The notes beneath the pieces were generated by a model. That model was not told the DNA's origin. It did no database searches and worked only from the letters and a program-made list of their open reading frames with translations. A stretch of 64,000 bases of DNA from assembly GCA_964467165.1 (NCBI GenBank), contig CAYXOL010000003.1, forward strand, positions 1-64,000, read 5' to 3'. The position numbers were made by a program, and so were the translations under genes. The DNA comes from Clostridium_AD sp964467165 (GTDB lineage Bacteria; Bacillota; Clostridia; Clostridiales; Clostridiaceae). Numbering within the stretch: the stretch's first letter is position 1; each line of letters begins with the position of its first letter. This document shows, piece by piece, positions 26,891 through 35,619 of the stretch.

Positions 26891-26917
26891 AGCCCTGAAA
26901 ACAATGTTTTCAGGGCT
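26891..26917 (-). terminator. Intrinsic terminator of the FMN riboswitch
   Basis: AGCCCTGAAAAC pairs with GTTTTCAGGGCT around a 3-base loop, then a T-rich tract on the minus strand. It lies between the aptamer and ribD and is the likely expression platform; FMN binding should favour it. Confidence 0.9.
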
Positions 26918-27035
26918 TAATAAGCAAATTACCTATCTAGTTAAAACTAGATAAATTAATATCAAAATATAAAAGTATTTTTCAACTATCTTCATAGCTT
27001 GCAAATAAAACTCTCTTATATCTATTATTCTTCTC

Positions 27036-27139
27036 CTTCTCTCATCCAGACTTTACTGTCGGCTCTGGAATTCAACCAGATCTACCTTTCGGCTCGCGGG
27101 CTATACCGCCGGTTAGGAATCTCACCTACCCTGAAGGAT
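27036..27139 (-). promoter_or_regulatory. FMN riboswitch (RFN element)
   Basis: Read on the minus strand this has the conserved RFN core in order: ATCCTTCAGGGTAGGTGAGA, TTCCTAACCGGCGGTATAGC, CCGCGAGCC, then GATCTGGT, CAGAGCCGACAG and AGTCTGGATGAGAGAAGGA. The paired ends (CTTCAGGG near the start and the closing GAGAAGGAG) are present. It controls ribDE-BA-H by premature termination at 26891-26917. Confidence 0.96.
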
Positions 27140-27158
27140 TTATTTAATTTTCAACTTA

Positions 27159-27187
27159 AGAATAGCACTTTGTCATTTTACTGTCAA
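27159..27187 (-). promoter_or_regulatory. Sigma-A promoter of the riboflavin operon
   Basis: TTGACA and TATTCT on the minus strand with a 17-base spacer, about 20 bases upstream of the riboswitch. Confidence 0.7.
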
Positions 27188-27241
27188 GTGTATACAATAA
27201 TAAATTTGCCCTTATTAATATAGGATAAAATTGAAACCCAC

Positions 27242-28444
27242 TTATTTATTCATTAATTTAAGAGCTTGATCTAAATCAGCGATAATATCTTCAACATTTT
27301 CAAGCCCTACTGCTAGTCTTACTAAGCCGTCAGTTATGCCAGCTTCTAATCTTTCTGCTTGTGAATATGGTGAATGAGTCATGGATGCTGGATGTTCAAT
27401 TAGTGTTTCTGCATCTCCTAAACTAACAGCTATACTGCAAAGCTGCGTAGCATTCAAGAATTTTTTACCTTCTTCAACTCCGCCCTTTATTTCAAAAGCA
27501 ATAATAGCACCTGGAAGACTCATTTGTTTTTTTGCCAGTGTATATTGTGGAAAACTTTCAAGTCCTGGGTAATATACTTTTTCAACTAATGGATGAGCTT
27601 CTAAAAATTCAGCTACAACCATTGCATTGCTGCAGTGCTTTTCCATTCTTATTTCTAGTGTTTTCATTCCTCTTATAATTAGGAATGCATCAAAAGGACT
27701 TAATGAAGCTCCTGTCATATCCTTAACCCCAAATAATCTAACTTGATCAATAAATGCTTTTGATCCCACAGCAAAACCTGAAATTACATCTCCATGTCCA
27801 TTAAGAAATTTTGTTCCTGAATGTACTACAACATCTGCACCAAGTTCTAGAGGCCTTTGTGTATATGGAGTACTAAATGTATTATCCACTATAACCATAC
27901 AATCTTTTTGTGCATGAGCAAGCTTTGATATCGCCTCGATATCTGTTATAAGTAATGTTGGATTTGCAGGTGTTTCTAAGTAAATAACTTTTGTATTTTC
28001 TTTCATAGCATTTCTAACATTATCTATGTTTGAAACATCAACAAAAGTAACTTCAACACCATATCTAGAAATACCATGAGCTAAAAATGCATGAGTACAC
28101 CCATAAATAGTTTGTGCTGATATCACATGGTCTCCAGCCTTGAGTGCCGTCCACATAACTGAAGATATAGCACCTATTCCTGATCCCATAGACATACATG
28201 CTTCTGCGCCTTCAAGCATTGCTAATTTCTCTTCGAGTACTGTGTTAGTAGGATTTCCTAGTCTTGTATATATGTACCCTTCTTCCTCGCCTGCAAATCT
28301 TCTTCCACCTTGCTCAGCTGAGTCAAAAATAAAAGTAGCTGTTTGATGTATAGGAGTAGCCAGTGCCCCATATTGATCCTTCTTATTTCCACCATGTATT
28401 GCTTTAGTTGCGAATCCACTATTACGTAAATGCTCTGTATTCAT
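27242..28444 (-). CDS. Methionine gamma-lyase (PLP enzyme)
   Basis: PLP-dependent enzyme of the Cys/Met metabolism family that cleaves methionine to methanethiol, ammonia and 2-oxobutyrate. The PLP lysine lies in SGTKFLNGHGD. The motif QTIYGCTHAFLAHG carries the cysteine that distinguishes methionine gamma-lyases from cystathionine lyases. The enzyme is 400 residues long. I start at the ATG at 28444, with AGGGGGAA upstream. A sigma-54 promoter lies 45-59 bases upstream, and a TyrR-type sigma-54 activator gene is adjacent. Cystathionine beta- or gamma-lyase is the alternative. Confidence 0.88.
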   Translation of the reverse strand: MNTEHLRNSGFATKAIHGGNKKDQYGALATPIHQTATFIFDSAEQGGRRFAGEEEGYIYTRLGNPTNTVLEEKLAMLEGAEACMSMGSGIGAISSVMWTALKAGDHVISAQTIYGCTHAFLAHGISRYGVEVTFVDVSNIDNVRNAMKENTKVIYLETPANPTLLITDIEAISKLAHAQKDCMVIVDNTFSTPYTQRPLELGADVVVHSGTKFLNGHGDVISGFAVGSKAFIDQVRLFGVKDMTGASLSPFDAFLIIRGMKTLEIRMEKHCSNAMVVAEFLEAHPLVEKVYYPGLESFPQYTLAKKQMSLPGAIIAFEIKGGVEEGKKFLNATQLCSIAVSLGDAETLIEHPASMTHSPYSQAERLEAGITDGLVRLAVGLENVEDIIADLDQALKLMNK

Positions 28445-28488
28445 TACAATTCCCCCTAAAGTTATTATTTCTTTATATAAATATATAA

Positions 28489-28503
28489 GCAATAACACTG
28501 CCA
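28489..28503 (-). promoter_or_regulatory. Sigma-54 (-24/-12) promoter of methionine gamma-lyase
   Basis: On the minus strand TGGCAG-TGTTA-TTGC matches the consensus TGGCAC-N5-TTGC with only one change and exact spacing. It puts the transcript start about 33 bases ahead of the gene. The adjacent regulator is a sigma-54 activator. Confidence 0.8.
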
Positions 28504-28680
28504 CTTTTCAGATATAATTTCTTACAATGCAAAATATGATAAAAATTTATATAATGGGCCTGTTGCACTTACCACAGTTTCCTATATAAGTTCTATTATT
28601 TGTAAAATTGAAATTAAATTAATAATATAAAAACATTTAATCATTTTATTTGATAAAGTGGAACTTTTTATTACCACTTC

Positions 28681-28740
28681 CAAAATAAAGGTGTAAATTA
28701 TTATTTCCAAACGGAAATAATAATTTACACCTTTATTTTG
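28681..28740 (-). terminator. Terminator of the sigma-54 regulator gene
   Basis: A 28-bp perfect stem (28681-28708 with 28713-28740) and 4-base loop, 9 bases past the regulator stop. It is unusually long for a terminator. Confidence 0.85.
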
Positions 28741-28749
28741 AATTTACCC

Positions 28750-30315
28750 TTATTTTATTTTGTATTTTTTTATTTTATTAATAATAGTTGTATGTGAAAC
28801 GCCTAATTCCTTTGCTGTTTTTCTTAAGCTTTTATTTTTCGAAAGTGCATTTAGTATAGCCTGTTTTTCACAAATTTCCACTACTTCTTTAAGCAACAAA
28901 TCTTTATGTACCTCCAAACCAATTTTATTTTCTTCCTCACGTGCTATACCTATATCCATAATAAGATCCTGTGAGGATATATATTGTCCATCACACAAAT
29001 TCATTGCCCTCTCAATTACATTTTGTAATTCACGTATATTTCCCGGCCAATTATATGCCAGTAATTTATTTATGAAAGAAAGTTCTACACCCTTTATTTC
29101 TTTGTTTAGCCTTTTATTGAACTTGGAAATAAACAGAGTAACTAAGGATGAAATATCCTCCAATCTGTCTCTAAGAGGAGGAATGACTATTGGAATAACA
29201 TTTAACCTATAATATAAATCTTCTCTGAATTTGCCCTGCTTTAGCATCTCTTCCAAGTTCCTATTAGTAGCCGCGATAATTCTTACATTTACGTTTTCTT
29301 CTTTTGTACTACCAATCTTTCTAATAACTCCTTCTTGAAGGACTCTTAAAAGCTTTGCCTGCAGTACTATAGACAGTTCCCCTATTTCATCTAAAAACAA
29401 GGTTCCACCATCTGCCTCTTTAAAAAGACCTTCTTTTCCACTATTCATTGCCCCTGTAAAGCTGCCTTTTTCATATCCAAACAGCTCACTTTCTATTAAA
29501 TTATCCGGAAGTGCCGCACAATTTATAGTTACAAAGGGAGTGCTTTTCCTACTACTTAAGGTCTGAATTGCCTTTGCGAATAACTCTTTTCCCGTACCAC
29601 TTTCCCCTCTAAATAGTATAGTAGAATCACTTTTAGCTACAGTTTCAACTATTTTTTTTACAAACTCAAGTTTATTACTATTTCCTACGATTTCCTTAAA
29701 TGCACCTTCAGTAGTCCCAGCTATGGCATTTGCAATCTCTATAGCTTTATGAATATCTTTAATTGAGGCAACGGCACCTACTGTAATATTATTATCATCT
29801 ACAATTGGTCTACCAGTAGTTAGGTAGTGCACCTCTCCTCTTTCTGTCTTAACATTTACTTCCACATTATCATACTTTACCCCACTATTTATAAGCTCTA
29901 CAGCTGGAGCATCCCCACCTATTAATTTTCTAATATCCGTACCTATAACCTCTTCTTTTTTACAGTGGAATACTTTTTCGCAATAATTATTAAAAATATC
30001 TATTTGAAATTTTTTATTTATAACCATTATTCCTTCATCTACTGAATCTAAAATAGCTAAAAGCTTTCTTTCATTTTCTTCATAATTAAGTAAGTCCATT
30101 TCATTAACCATTACAACGTCTTCAATTGCAATAAGTTGCTTTTTTAATGCTTCTTTCTCTGATTCATTCATATTTTGCATTTTAACACAAATCTTTTTAG
30201 GAAACACTTCTACGGAAAGCAGGTTTATTGCTGCCTTATAAATTTTTTCCAATATCATTACAGTTATTCCCAATCTATCTTTAGTTATTATTTCAAACCT
30301 AATGTTTTTCTCCAT
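28750..30315 (-). CDS. TyrR-type sigma-54-dependent transcriptional activator
   Basis: Domain order: N-terminal ACT-like domain (about 1-75, KDRLGITVMILEKIYKAA), PAS domain (about 80-185), AAA+ sigma-54 interaction domain (about 205-435) with Walker A GESGTGKE, the sigma-54 contact loop as GSFTGA instead of GAFTGA, and Walker B GGTLFLDEIGEL. A C-terminal helix-turn-helix (KELGVSHTTIINKIKKY) of the TyrR type follows. It has no response-regulator receiver domain, so it probably senses a small molecule through ACT or PAS. The adjacent methionine gamma-lyase with a sigma-54 promoter is its likely target. Confidence 0.9.
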   Translation of the reverse strand: MEKNIRFEIITKDRLGITVMILEKIYKAAINLLSVEVFPKKICVKMQNMNESEKEALKKQLIAIEDVVMVNEMDLLNYEENERKLLAILDSVDEGIMVINKKFQIDIFNNYCEKVFHCKKEEVIGTDIRKLIGGDAPAVELINSGVKYDNVEVNVKTERGEVHYLTTGRPIVDDNNITVGAVASIKDIHKAIEIANAIAGTTEGAFKEIVGNSNKLEFVKKIVETVAKSDSTILFRGESGTGKELFAKAIQTLSSRKSTPFVTINCAALPDNLIESELFGYEKGSFTGAMNSGKEGLFKEADGGTLFLDEIGELSIVLQAKLLRVLQEGVIRKIGSTKEENVNVRIIAATNRNLEEMLKQGKFREDLYYRLNVIPIVIPPLRDRLEDISSLVTLFISKFNKRLNKEIKGVELSFINKLLAYNWPGNIRELQNVIERAMNLCDGQYISSQDLIMDIGIAREEENKIGLEVHKDLLLKEVVEICEKQAILNALSKNKSLRKTAKELGVSHTTIINKIKKYKIK

Positions 30316-30501
30316 GTTGTTTCCTCCTGACTTACTTACATAAAATTATAACACAGAAATAGCTGTACTTGTATGCCAAGGTTTCTTTAGACTCAGGTTA
30401 AATTAAATAATTTCAATAGCAATAATAACTAACTACAAGACCCTGTTCCGTTAGTAAATCATACCTACCATCACTCCAAATTGTACTTTTAACAATTCTT
30501 G

Positions 30502-30924
30502 TTATATATTAACCCTAAGTAGATTTTTTCTATACTTATCAAAAGCATATCCACTGAGACATAATTGGATTATACTAAAAATCATAAATTCCACAGTTGC
30601 CAAGTACCATTCTCCAAATATTAATATTTGCAAAATAAGGCTCATAAATAATATTCCGCCCATTATCGCCGAAATAATCCATGATTTTCTATCTTCTTTT
30701 CTAAAACTAAATATTGCTGCTATAACATTCCCTAGTCCAAACAATAATATTGCAATAATGCCTGGAATAACAAAACTTTTAAATGGAGCTTTTATTAACC
30801 ATTCTTTTGGGTACTGAGTAAATATTCCATTATTCGCACTTACCATCATCACTCCTATAAATATAGCACCCAATGCTAATACCAAGTCATAAATCCCTAA
30901 GAAATTTGCACTTATTTTTTTCAT
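30502..30924 (-). CDS. Four-helix membrane protein of unknown function
   Basis: A 140-residue protein with four hydrophobic helices. I do not recognise the family. AGGAGGGA precedes the ATG. It is 29 bases downstream of the DUF4173 gene and probably the last gene of the four-gene operon starting with DUF2975. Confidence 0.6.
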   Translation of the reverse strand: MKKISANFLGIYDLVLALGAIFIGVMMVSANNGIFTQYPKEWLIKAPFKSFVIPGIIAILLFGLGNVIAAIFSFRKEDRKSWIISAIMGGILFMSLILQILIFGEWYLATVEFMIFSIIQLCLSGYAFDKYRKNLLRVNI

Positions 30925-30953
30925 TATACATTCCCTCCTACTGAATATTTATG

Positions 30954-32933
30954 TTAATTTTGGTCTATAGTTTTTCTAGCCCTATATTTAGAATAGTTAA
31001 ATTCATACCAAGAGTATCCTTGTGATAAATTTTTCTTCGCCTCATCTAAATAATTATTAACTTCACTGGCAACTTTTGGGTTAGCATCCCCTTTTAACTT
31101 TAATATCTCTGGAATAGCATCATAGGATAGGCATCTCAAATATTGCACATCGATTTTCTGGGTTTTATAATATATATCTATGTTTTTACTGGCAATTATT
31201 TTATCTACATTAATGTAGTTTACTACTACATACATACACAAAACAATCAGGATTATTGCCTTATTAAGTGGAATTTTCCTATTCCAAATTCCAATCAGAG
31301 CCACTACAAATAACATAAATAGCATAAGCATAAATATATGAACGAATATTCTTAAATAAGTAAATCCATAAGACTGTTCATATAGCGACATCTTATAATG
31401 AGCTGAAAATAACATATTAAATGTAAAGACTACCAATAGCGTTAAGAATATATTTGCTATATTATTTATTGTCTTATTATCTCTTTTGATAAATTTCATA
31501 CTTGTGAGTAATATAGTAAAATTTATTATTGTAACAGCTACAAGCTCAAAAAATCCTTTTCTTGCATATTCTGAGTAAGTGAATCCTTGTGAAATAAAAT
31601 TACTGCTACCTCCATAAAGATAAGAAAACTGCACTATTGAAAATAAAAGGTATACTATATTAATCATAAATATTACAGTTAAAATAGTAGCGGGTTCCCA
31701 ATGTATATCCTTCTTTTTACTATACCCTTCCGGAAAAGCATATTTAAAACTCCATATATATGAAAATAATATCATAAAAACTATGATAACAACTAATAAA
31801 TGCCCTGTTATTTGCCCTATACTTATGTCACCTAATCCAATAGAAAAATTAGCTATATAGTTTTTAAATACCATGTCAGCTGATGTTAGTAAAACTAAAA
31901 TAACAAATAATATAGGTATAGAAATAATTACTCCCTTTAAGATATTTTTCTTTGTAGAACTTATCTCTATTTTATTTTTCTTTTTTGTATTCTCTTTTAT
32001 AAACATAAAAGGCTTATAAGAATTCTCTCCTATTGATTTAATCGCTCTGTTAAATACTTTTTTAATGAAATTCAAACTTTCCCATTTTACATTTTCATAT
32101 CTAATTAATACTGTACTTACTGCAGTAAGTATTAATATCATAATCCCATTAAAAAGGTTTAAAATGCCATTAGAATGAATGATATAATTTATTGCTATTA
32201 ATATTGTAGGAATAATCAATATAAACCCAATACTTTTTTTAAATGTAACCTCTTCCCTGGTACTCCATAAGAAAAAACCAATGAACATAGCATAGAAAAT
32301 AGGAATAGAAATACCTGCTTGTTTTCCTGTAAAAAACCTTTCATAAATTATTGCCAAGGTAAGAGCAATACCCATGGTATAAATTTTTTCATTCATATTA
32401 ATAGATATATCTATATTTTTTATTTCTTTACTACGTTTTTTATTTAATAACCTTATATTGTCATACTTATAATTTGGAAAAGAAAAGACTAAACTTTGGA
32501 CTTCCTTTAACCATTCTCCACTATAATCTTGATCTATACATTCTTCTACTAAGAGCCTTAAATAATTTATATTATATCTATGGAATTTTTCTTTTTCTGA
32601 TAAATGAGTCCATTGAAGACCCTCCATACAAAAATTTCCTATTGATTTTTTAATTTCTTTTGTGGAAATATCAAACTTATCCTTCACACTGTCTATATTG
32701 ATTAAATAAGTTTCTATATCTGCACATAACTCTTTATTAAATTTTAAAATAACACTATGAGGCATATCAATTTGCTCTGTAATAGCGCGTGTAATTGCAC
32801 TACTGGCAGTCTCCCCCTCATTTATTTCCCCTCTTACGAAAAAATTAATAAGCTCTTTGTCTTCTTTATGACCGTAGGCCATAAGAACCATATTATCTCT
32901 TATAATAATAGCCTGAACAAATCTTTTCCCCAT
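30954..32933 (-). CDS. Degenerate Nudix domain fused to a DUF4173 membrane protein
   Basis: Residues 1-140 look like a Nudix fold (AIIIRDNMVLMAYG, then a Nudix-box-like GEINEGETASSAITRAITEQ). The catalytic REUxEE is degraded to R-A-I-T-E-Q, so hydrolase activity is doubtful. Residues from about 185 to 590 hold about 12 membrane helices of the DUF4153/DUF4173 type, and the last 60 residues are soluble (KIDVQYLRCLSYDAIPEILKL). TTGGAGG precedes the ATG. It is in an operon with a YozG-like regulator and a DUF2975 protein. The function is unknown; a ligand-sensing cytoplasmic domain on a membrane protein is one reading. Confidence 0.75.
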   Translation of the reverse strand: MGKRFVQAIIIRDNMVLMAYGHKEDKELINFFVRGEINEGETASSAITRAITEQIDMPHSVILKFNKELCADIETYLINIDSVKDKFDISTKEIKKSIGNFCMEGLQWTHLSEKEKFHRYNINYLRLLVEECIDQDYSGEWLKEVQSLVFSFPNYKYDNIRLLNKKRSKEIKNIDISINMNEKIYTMGIALTLAIIYERFFTGKQAGISIPIFYAMFIGFFLWSTREEVTFKKSIGFILIIPTILIAINYIIHSNGILNLFNGIMILILTAVSTVLIRYENVKWESLNFIKKVFNRAIKSIGENSYKPFMFIKENTKKKNKIEISSTKKNILKGVIISIPILFVILVLLTSADMVFKNYIANFSIGLGDISIGQITGHLLVVIIVFMILFSYIWSFKYAFPEGYSKKKDIHWEPATILTVIFMINIVYLLFSIVQFSYLYGGSSNFISQGFTYSEYARKGFFELVAVTIINFTILLTSMKFIKRDNKTINNIANIFLTLLVVFTFNMLFSAHYKMSLYEQSYGFTYLRIFVHIFMLMLFMLFVVALIGIWNRKIPLNKAIILIVLCMYVVVNYINVDKIIASKNIDIYYKTQKIDVQYLRCLSYDAIPEILKLKGDANPKVASEVNNYLDEAKKNLSQGYSWYEFNYSKYRARKTIDQN

Positions 32934-32954
32934 TTTAATACCTCCATTCTAATT

Positions 32955-33164
32955 TTAATCTTCCTCTATATATTCAAGTATATCCCCTGGTTGGCAATGT
33001 AGTTCTCTGCAAATAGATTCTAATGTACTAAATCTAATGGCCTTTGCCTTAGAAGTCTTTAATATAGATAAATTAGCATTTGTAATTCCAACTTTAATTG
33101 ACAGTTCAGATAGCGATATCTTCCTTTTTGCCATCATAACATCTAAATTTACGACAATTGCCAT
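32955..33164 (-). CDS. YozG-like Cro/CI-family helix-turn-helix regulator
   Basis: A compact 69-residue HTH protein of the type usually encoded beside DUF2975 membrane proteins: VNLDVMMAKRKISLSELSIK, then VGITNANLSILKTSKAKAIR as the recognition helix region, and LHCQPGDILEY at the end. I start at the ATG at 33164, which has GGAGG at good spacing; an ATG two codons upstream overlaps the site. It probably regulates its own operon, perhaps at the paired ATTG/CAAT sites upstream. Confidence 0.85.
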   Translation of the reverse strand: MAIVVNLDVMMAKRKISLSELSIKVGITNANLSILKTSKAKAIRFSTLESICRELHCQPGDILEYIEED

Positions 33165-33262
33165 ATTCATCCTCCTAGTAGGTTGCTAGATAAGCAACAA
33201 TTCAAATTGTTATACACACAAGTATTTTTTTGGTGAATAACATTTCCCCTGCTTATTTACCT

Positions 33263-33757
33263 TTATATTGTAAATTCATTTTCTTCTTTAGCTTCAACAG
33301 CTTGTTTAAACACCTGAGATAAAATCAGAATAAAACACCCAGCAAAAAAGAATATTAAAAATTCGATATCAGTATGTATTCCACTATTGTCAACATAAGC
33401 AATATTAAAGTTTTTATATTGGCCATTAATAACAAAATTTATAGCATAACAAATTGAAATTACAAAGCTTAACAGAGATATCCTTTTCAAGCAAATCACA
33501 TTATCATTAATAAAAGGTGTTACATTTATTAATGAGCTAACTATTTTTCTAAGATTAAATAAGATTAATATAACGGCAATTCCTCCTAAGCTAAACAAAA
33601 TGTATGTGCTAATAAATCTGCCCAATGACATATGTGCAACCTTTTCCACTAATATTCCTTTTGACAACATAAAATAAACAAATATCCCAATAATAATCAT
33701 AATATCTAATGATATTTTTAATAATGAAGCCAAAGACATTTTTCCGTAATATTTCAT
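33263..33757 (-). CDS. DUF2975 membrane protein
   Basis: A 164-residue protein with four membrane helices and the family pattern LFNLRKIVSSLINVTPFINDNV between helices 2 and 3. DUF2975 proteins are typically paired with a YozG-like HTH regulator, as here, 98 bases downstream. CAGGAGG precedes the ATG. First gene of the operon. Function unknown. Confidence 0.8.
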   Translation of the reverse strand: MKYYGKMSLASLLKISLDIMIIIGIFVYFMLSKGILVEKVAHMSLGRFISTYILFSLGGIAVILILFNLRKIVSSLINVTPFINDNVICLKRISLLSFVISICYAINFVINGQYKNFNIAYVDNSGIHTDIEFLIFFFAGCFILILSQVFKQAVEAKEENEFTI

Positions 33758-33812
33758 TTAATATTCCTCCTGAACTAATATTTCTTTCAATTTCAATATT
33801 ACTACTAAATAA

Positions 33813-33846
33813 ATTGTTTTTCAATGTATATTTATTGTTTTTCAAT
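33813..33846 (-). promoter_or_regulatory. Two identical ATTG-N5-CAAT sites, 21 bp apart (candidate operators)
   Basis: The 13-mer ATTGTTTTTCAAT occurs at 33813-33825 and again at 33834-33846. The centre-to-centre distance of 21 bp is two helical turns, so the sites face the same side of the DNA. They lie 55-90 bases upstream of the DUF2975 start, in promoter position. The encoded HTH regulator is the natural candidate ligand. Confidence 0.5.
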
Positions 33847-34125
33847 AAATATTTATTTATAATCAACTTTTCCTAAAGCTATTTTTCTAAAATATGGTCT
33901 ATCTCTTAAGATTATGTTAACAAATTTCATAAGTGTAGCTTTTAATTGTAGCTTTTGGTATAATATAGTTAATGATTGTAACTTAATATAACTTTTTATA
34001 TTTTGTATTGAAGTAATTTTTGCACTTATGTAAATGAACAATAACTAAACTAGAATGCTGATTTGTTATTTATTTATATGTGCCTTATATTCTCACCAAT
34101 ATCTTTTTCAAGAGAGGATGATTAA
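33847..34125. other. AT-rich gap with no convincing gene
   Basis: This spacer lies between two divergent genes. The minus strand has a short frame ending near 33853 (VNIILRDRPYFRKIALGK) that may be decayed coding sequence, but it has no supported start. Nothing else is recognised. Confidence 0.3.
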
Positions 34126-34131
34126 ATTAAG

Positions 34132-34716
34132 ATGCTTTATTATTTAACAAATTCTATGCATTGGGCATGGACTCAATTTTTTATTGCTATTTCAAAATCT
34201 TCTGACCCTGCTCCACAACTTTTACTAACATTTGTGGTTTTTATTATATTATATCTTTTGAATAACAAATTAGAAGCCATATGCTGCGTATTTAATATAG
34301 GTATTACTGGTTTCACCAACTTAATACTAAAAAATACAATAAAAAGATATAGACCCATGGAAATAAGATTGGTTGAAGCTCATGGCTATAGTTTTCCTAG
34401 CGGCCATTCTTCCATTTCTACGGCTATAGGTCTTGTACTTATTTACTTTATACTAAAACGAATAAAGAATAAAAAAATTGCCTATACCTTAAGTGCTTTA
34501 ATATTCACATATTTAATTCTTGTAGGAATTAGTAGGGTATATCTTGGTGTTCACTATCCTACAGATGTTCTTGGCGGATGGGCTATTGCCATAATTTGGT
34601 CTTATATTACTATTTCAGCTTATAAGTTTTGTATGAACAAAGGCGTAGATAAGTTTTTAGATAAATATTTCACTATTAAACTTAATATTTTTAAACATAA
34701 AATAAAATCTATTTAG
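34132..34716 (+). CDS. PAP2-family phosphatase
   Basis: Membrane phosphatase of the PAP2 type, acting on lipid phosphates or undecaprenyl pyrophosphate. All three catalytic motifs are present: KNTIKRYRP, PSGHSS and SRVYLGVHYPTD, among five to six helices. The 194-residue length is typical. The ATG at 34132 is 14 bases from AGAGG, which is too far. The ATT at 34126 lies at ideal spacing in frame directly after a stop, so initiation may be at ATT. Confidence 0.9.
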   Translation: MLYYLTNSMHWAWTQFFIAISKSSDPAPQLLLTFVVFIILYLLNNKLEAICCVFNIGITGFTNLILKNTIKRYRPMEIRLVEAHGYSFPSGHSSISTAIGLVLIYFILKRIKNKKIAYTLSALIFTYLILVGISRVYLGVHYPTDVLGGWAIAIIWSYITISAYKFCMNKGVDKFLDKYFTIKLNIFKHKIKSI

Positions 34717-34730
34717 TTCTAAAATCCAAT

Positions 34731-34770
34731 AAAGCCCTAAATATTCGTAACTGAATATTTAGGGCTTTTT
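34731..34770 (+). terminator. PAP2 gene terminator
   Basis: AAAGCCCTAAATATTC pairs with its complement around a short loop and is followed by a T-run. Confidence 0.9.
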
Positions 34771-34860
34771 ATCCATATGTGTTACCGTTAAAAGCACCCT
34801 ATGATTTACTTCACTTGATTTTATTTCTATGAACACAAAATCTACCTATATAAGATAGTT

Positions 34861-35610
34861 TTATATTTTCTTTCTCCAGAAATTTATATTACCTACTAAT
34901 TTAAACCCTACTGATTCGTATAGTTTATTTGGAACTAGATTTCTCTTTGGATCGCTTGTTTGAACTGTTGACTTTTCAGCTCCCAGCTCTCTAGCTTTTT
35001 GTAATGTATAACGCATAATTACTTTAGTTAAGCCTTTACATTTATGCTTGGAATGACATGCCACAGCTTCAAAACTTACCATTTTGTTCTTCTCATCATA
35101 TGTCCCACTACAAAATGCAGCTACAGTATGATCTGCTGCCATAACTGCAACATCTAATTCATTTCTATAAGTAGCATTCTGTGTGAAATTTTCTAGAGTT
35201 TTTTCATCTACAGGCATTCCTAAACAGTTCCTGTAAATATAAATCAAACTGCTTTTATCAGAAACCTCTGATAAATTCTTTATATAATATCCTTCTGGTA
35301 ACCTTGGTATTTCCACTGGAACACTATGGTCAAAAACACGATGGGGTCTATATTCTCCACTATTACAATATCCCTTTTTTATTAATATCTCCTCTATTTC
35401 AGTGTCTCCATCATAAACCCACCATTCAATTTGCTCATATTCTTCAGCAGACTCTTTTAAAGCCATTTCCCCAATATCAATCATTTGCTGATCTTGAACT
35501 TCTCTAGCTAAAGCCCACACATTACAATCTTGATTTGCAAGAACTACAAGTGTTGTATCTATTGAAGGATAATAATTAAATTTACATGCAACTCCCGCAT
35601 TACACCTATC
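34861..35610 (-). pseudogene. GNAT acetyltransferase lacking its N-terminal part
   Basis: The C-terminal half is a good GNAT domain (HKCKGLTKVIMRYTLQKARELG for acetyl-CoA binding, then LYESVGFKLVG). The open, coding-like frame runs upstream of the first GTG (35520) to a TAA at 35613-35611 without any start with a ribosome site; upstream residues such as FNYYPSIDTTLVVLANQDC clearly belong to the protein. The frame begins only a few bases after the stop of the preceding hydrolase gene. The 5' end was probably lost by deletion. About 50 or more N-terminal residues appear to be missing compared with the two-domain GNATs nearby. Confidence 0.7.
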
Positions 35611-35619
35611 TTAAAAATA

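Noticed and set aside
28661..28684. AAGTGG/CCACTT inverted repeat as a terminator
   Set aside because: The strong terminator at 28681-28740 already ends the regulator gene; the repeat is kept only as a possible activator site.
34861..35520. The 219-residue GNAT frame as an intact gene
   Set aside because: The GTG has no ribosome site and coding-like sequence continues upstream to the deletion joint.
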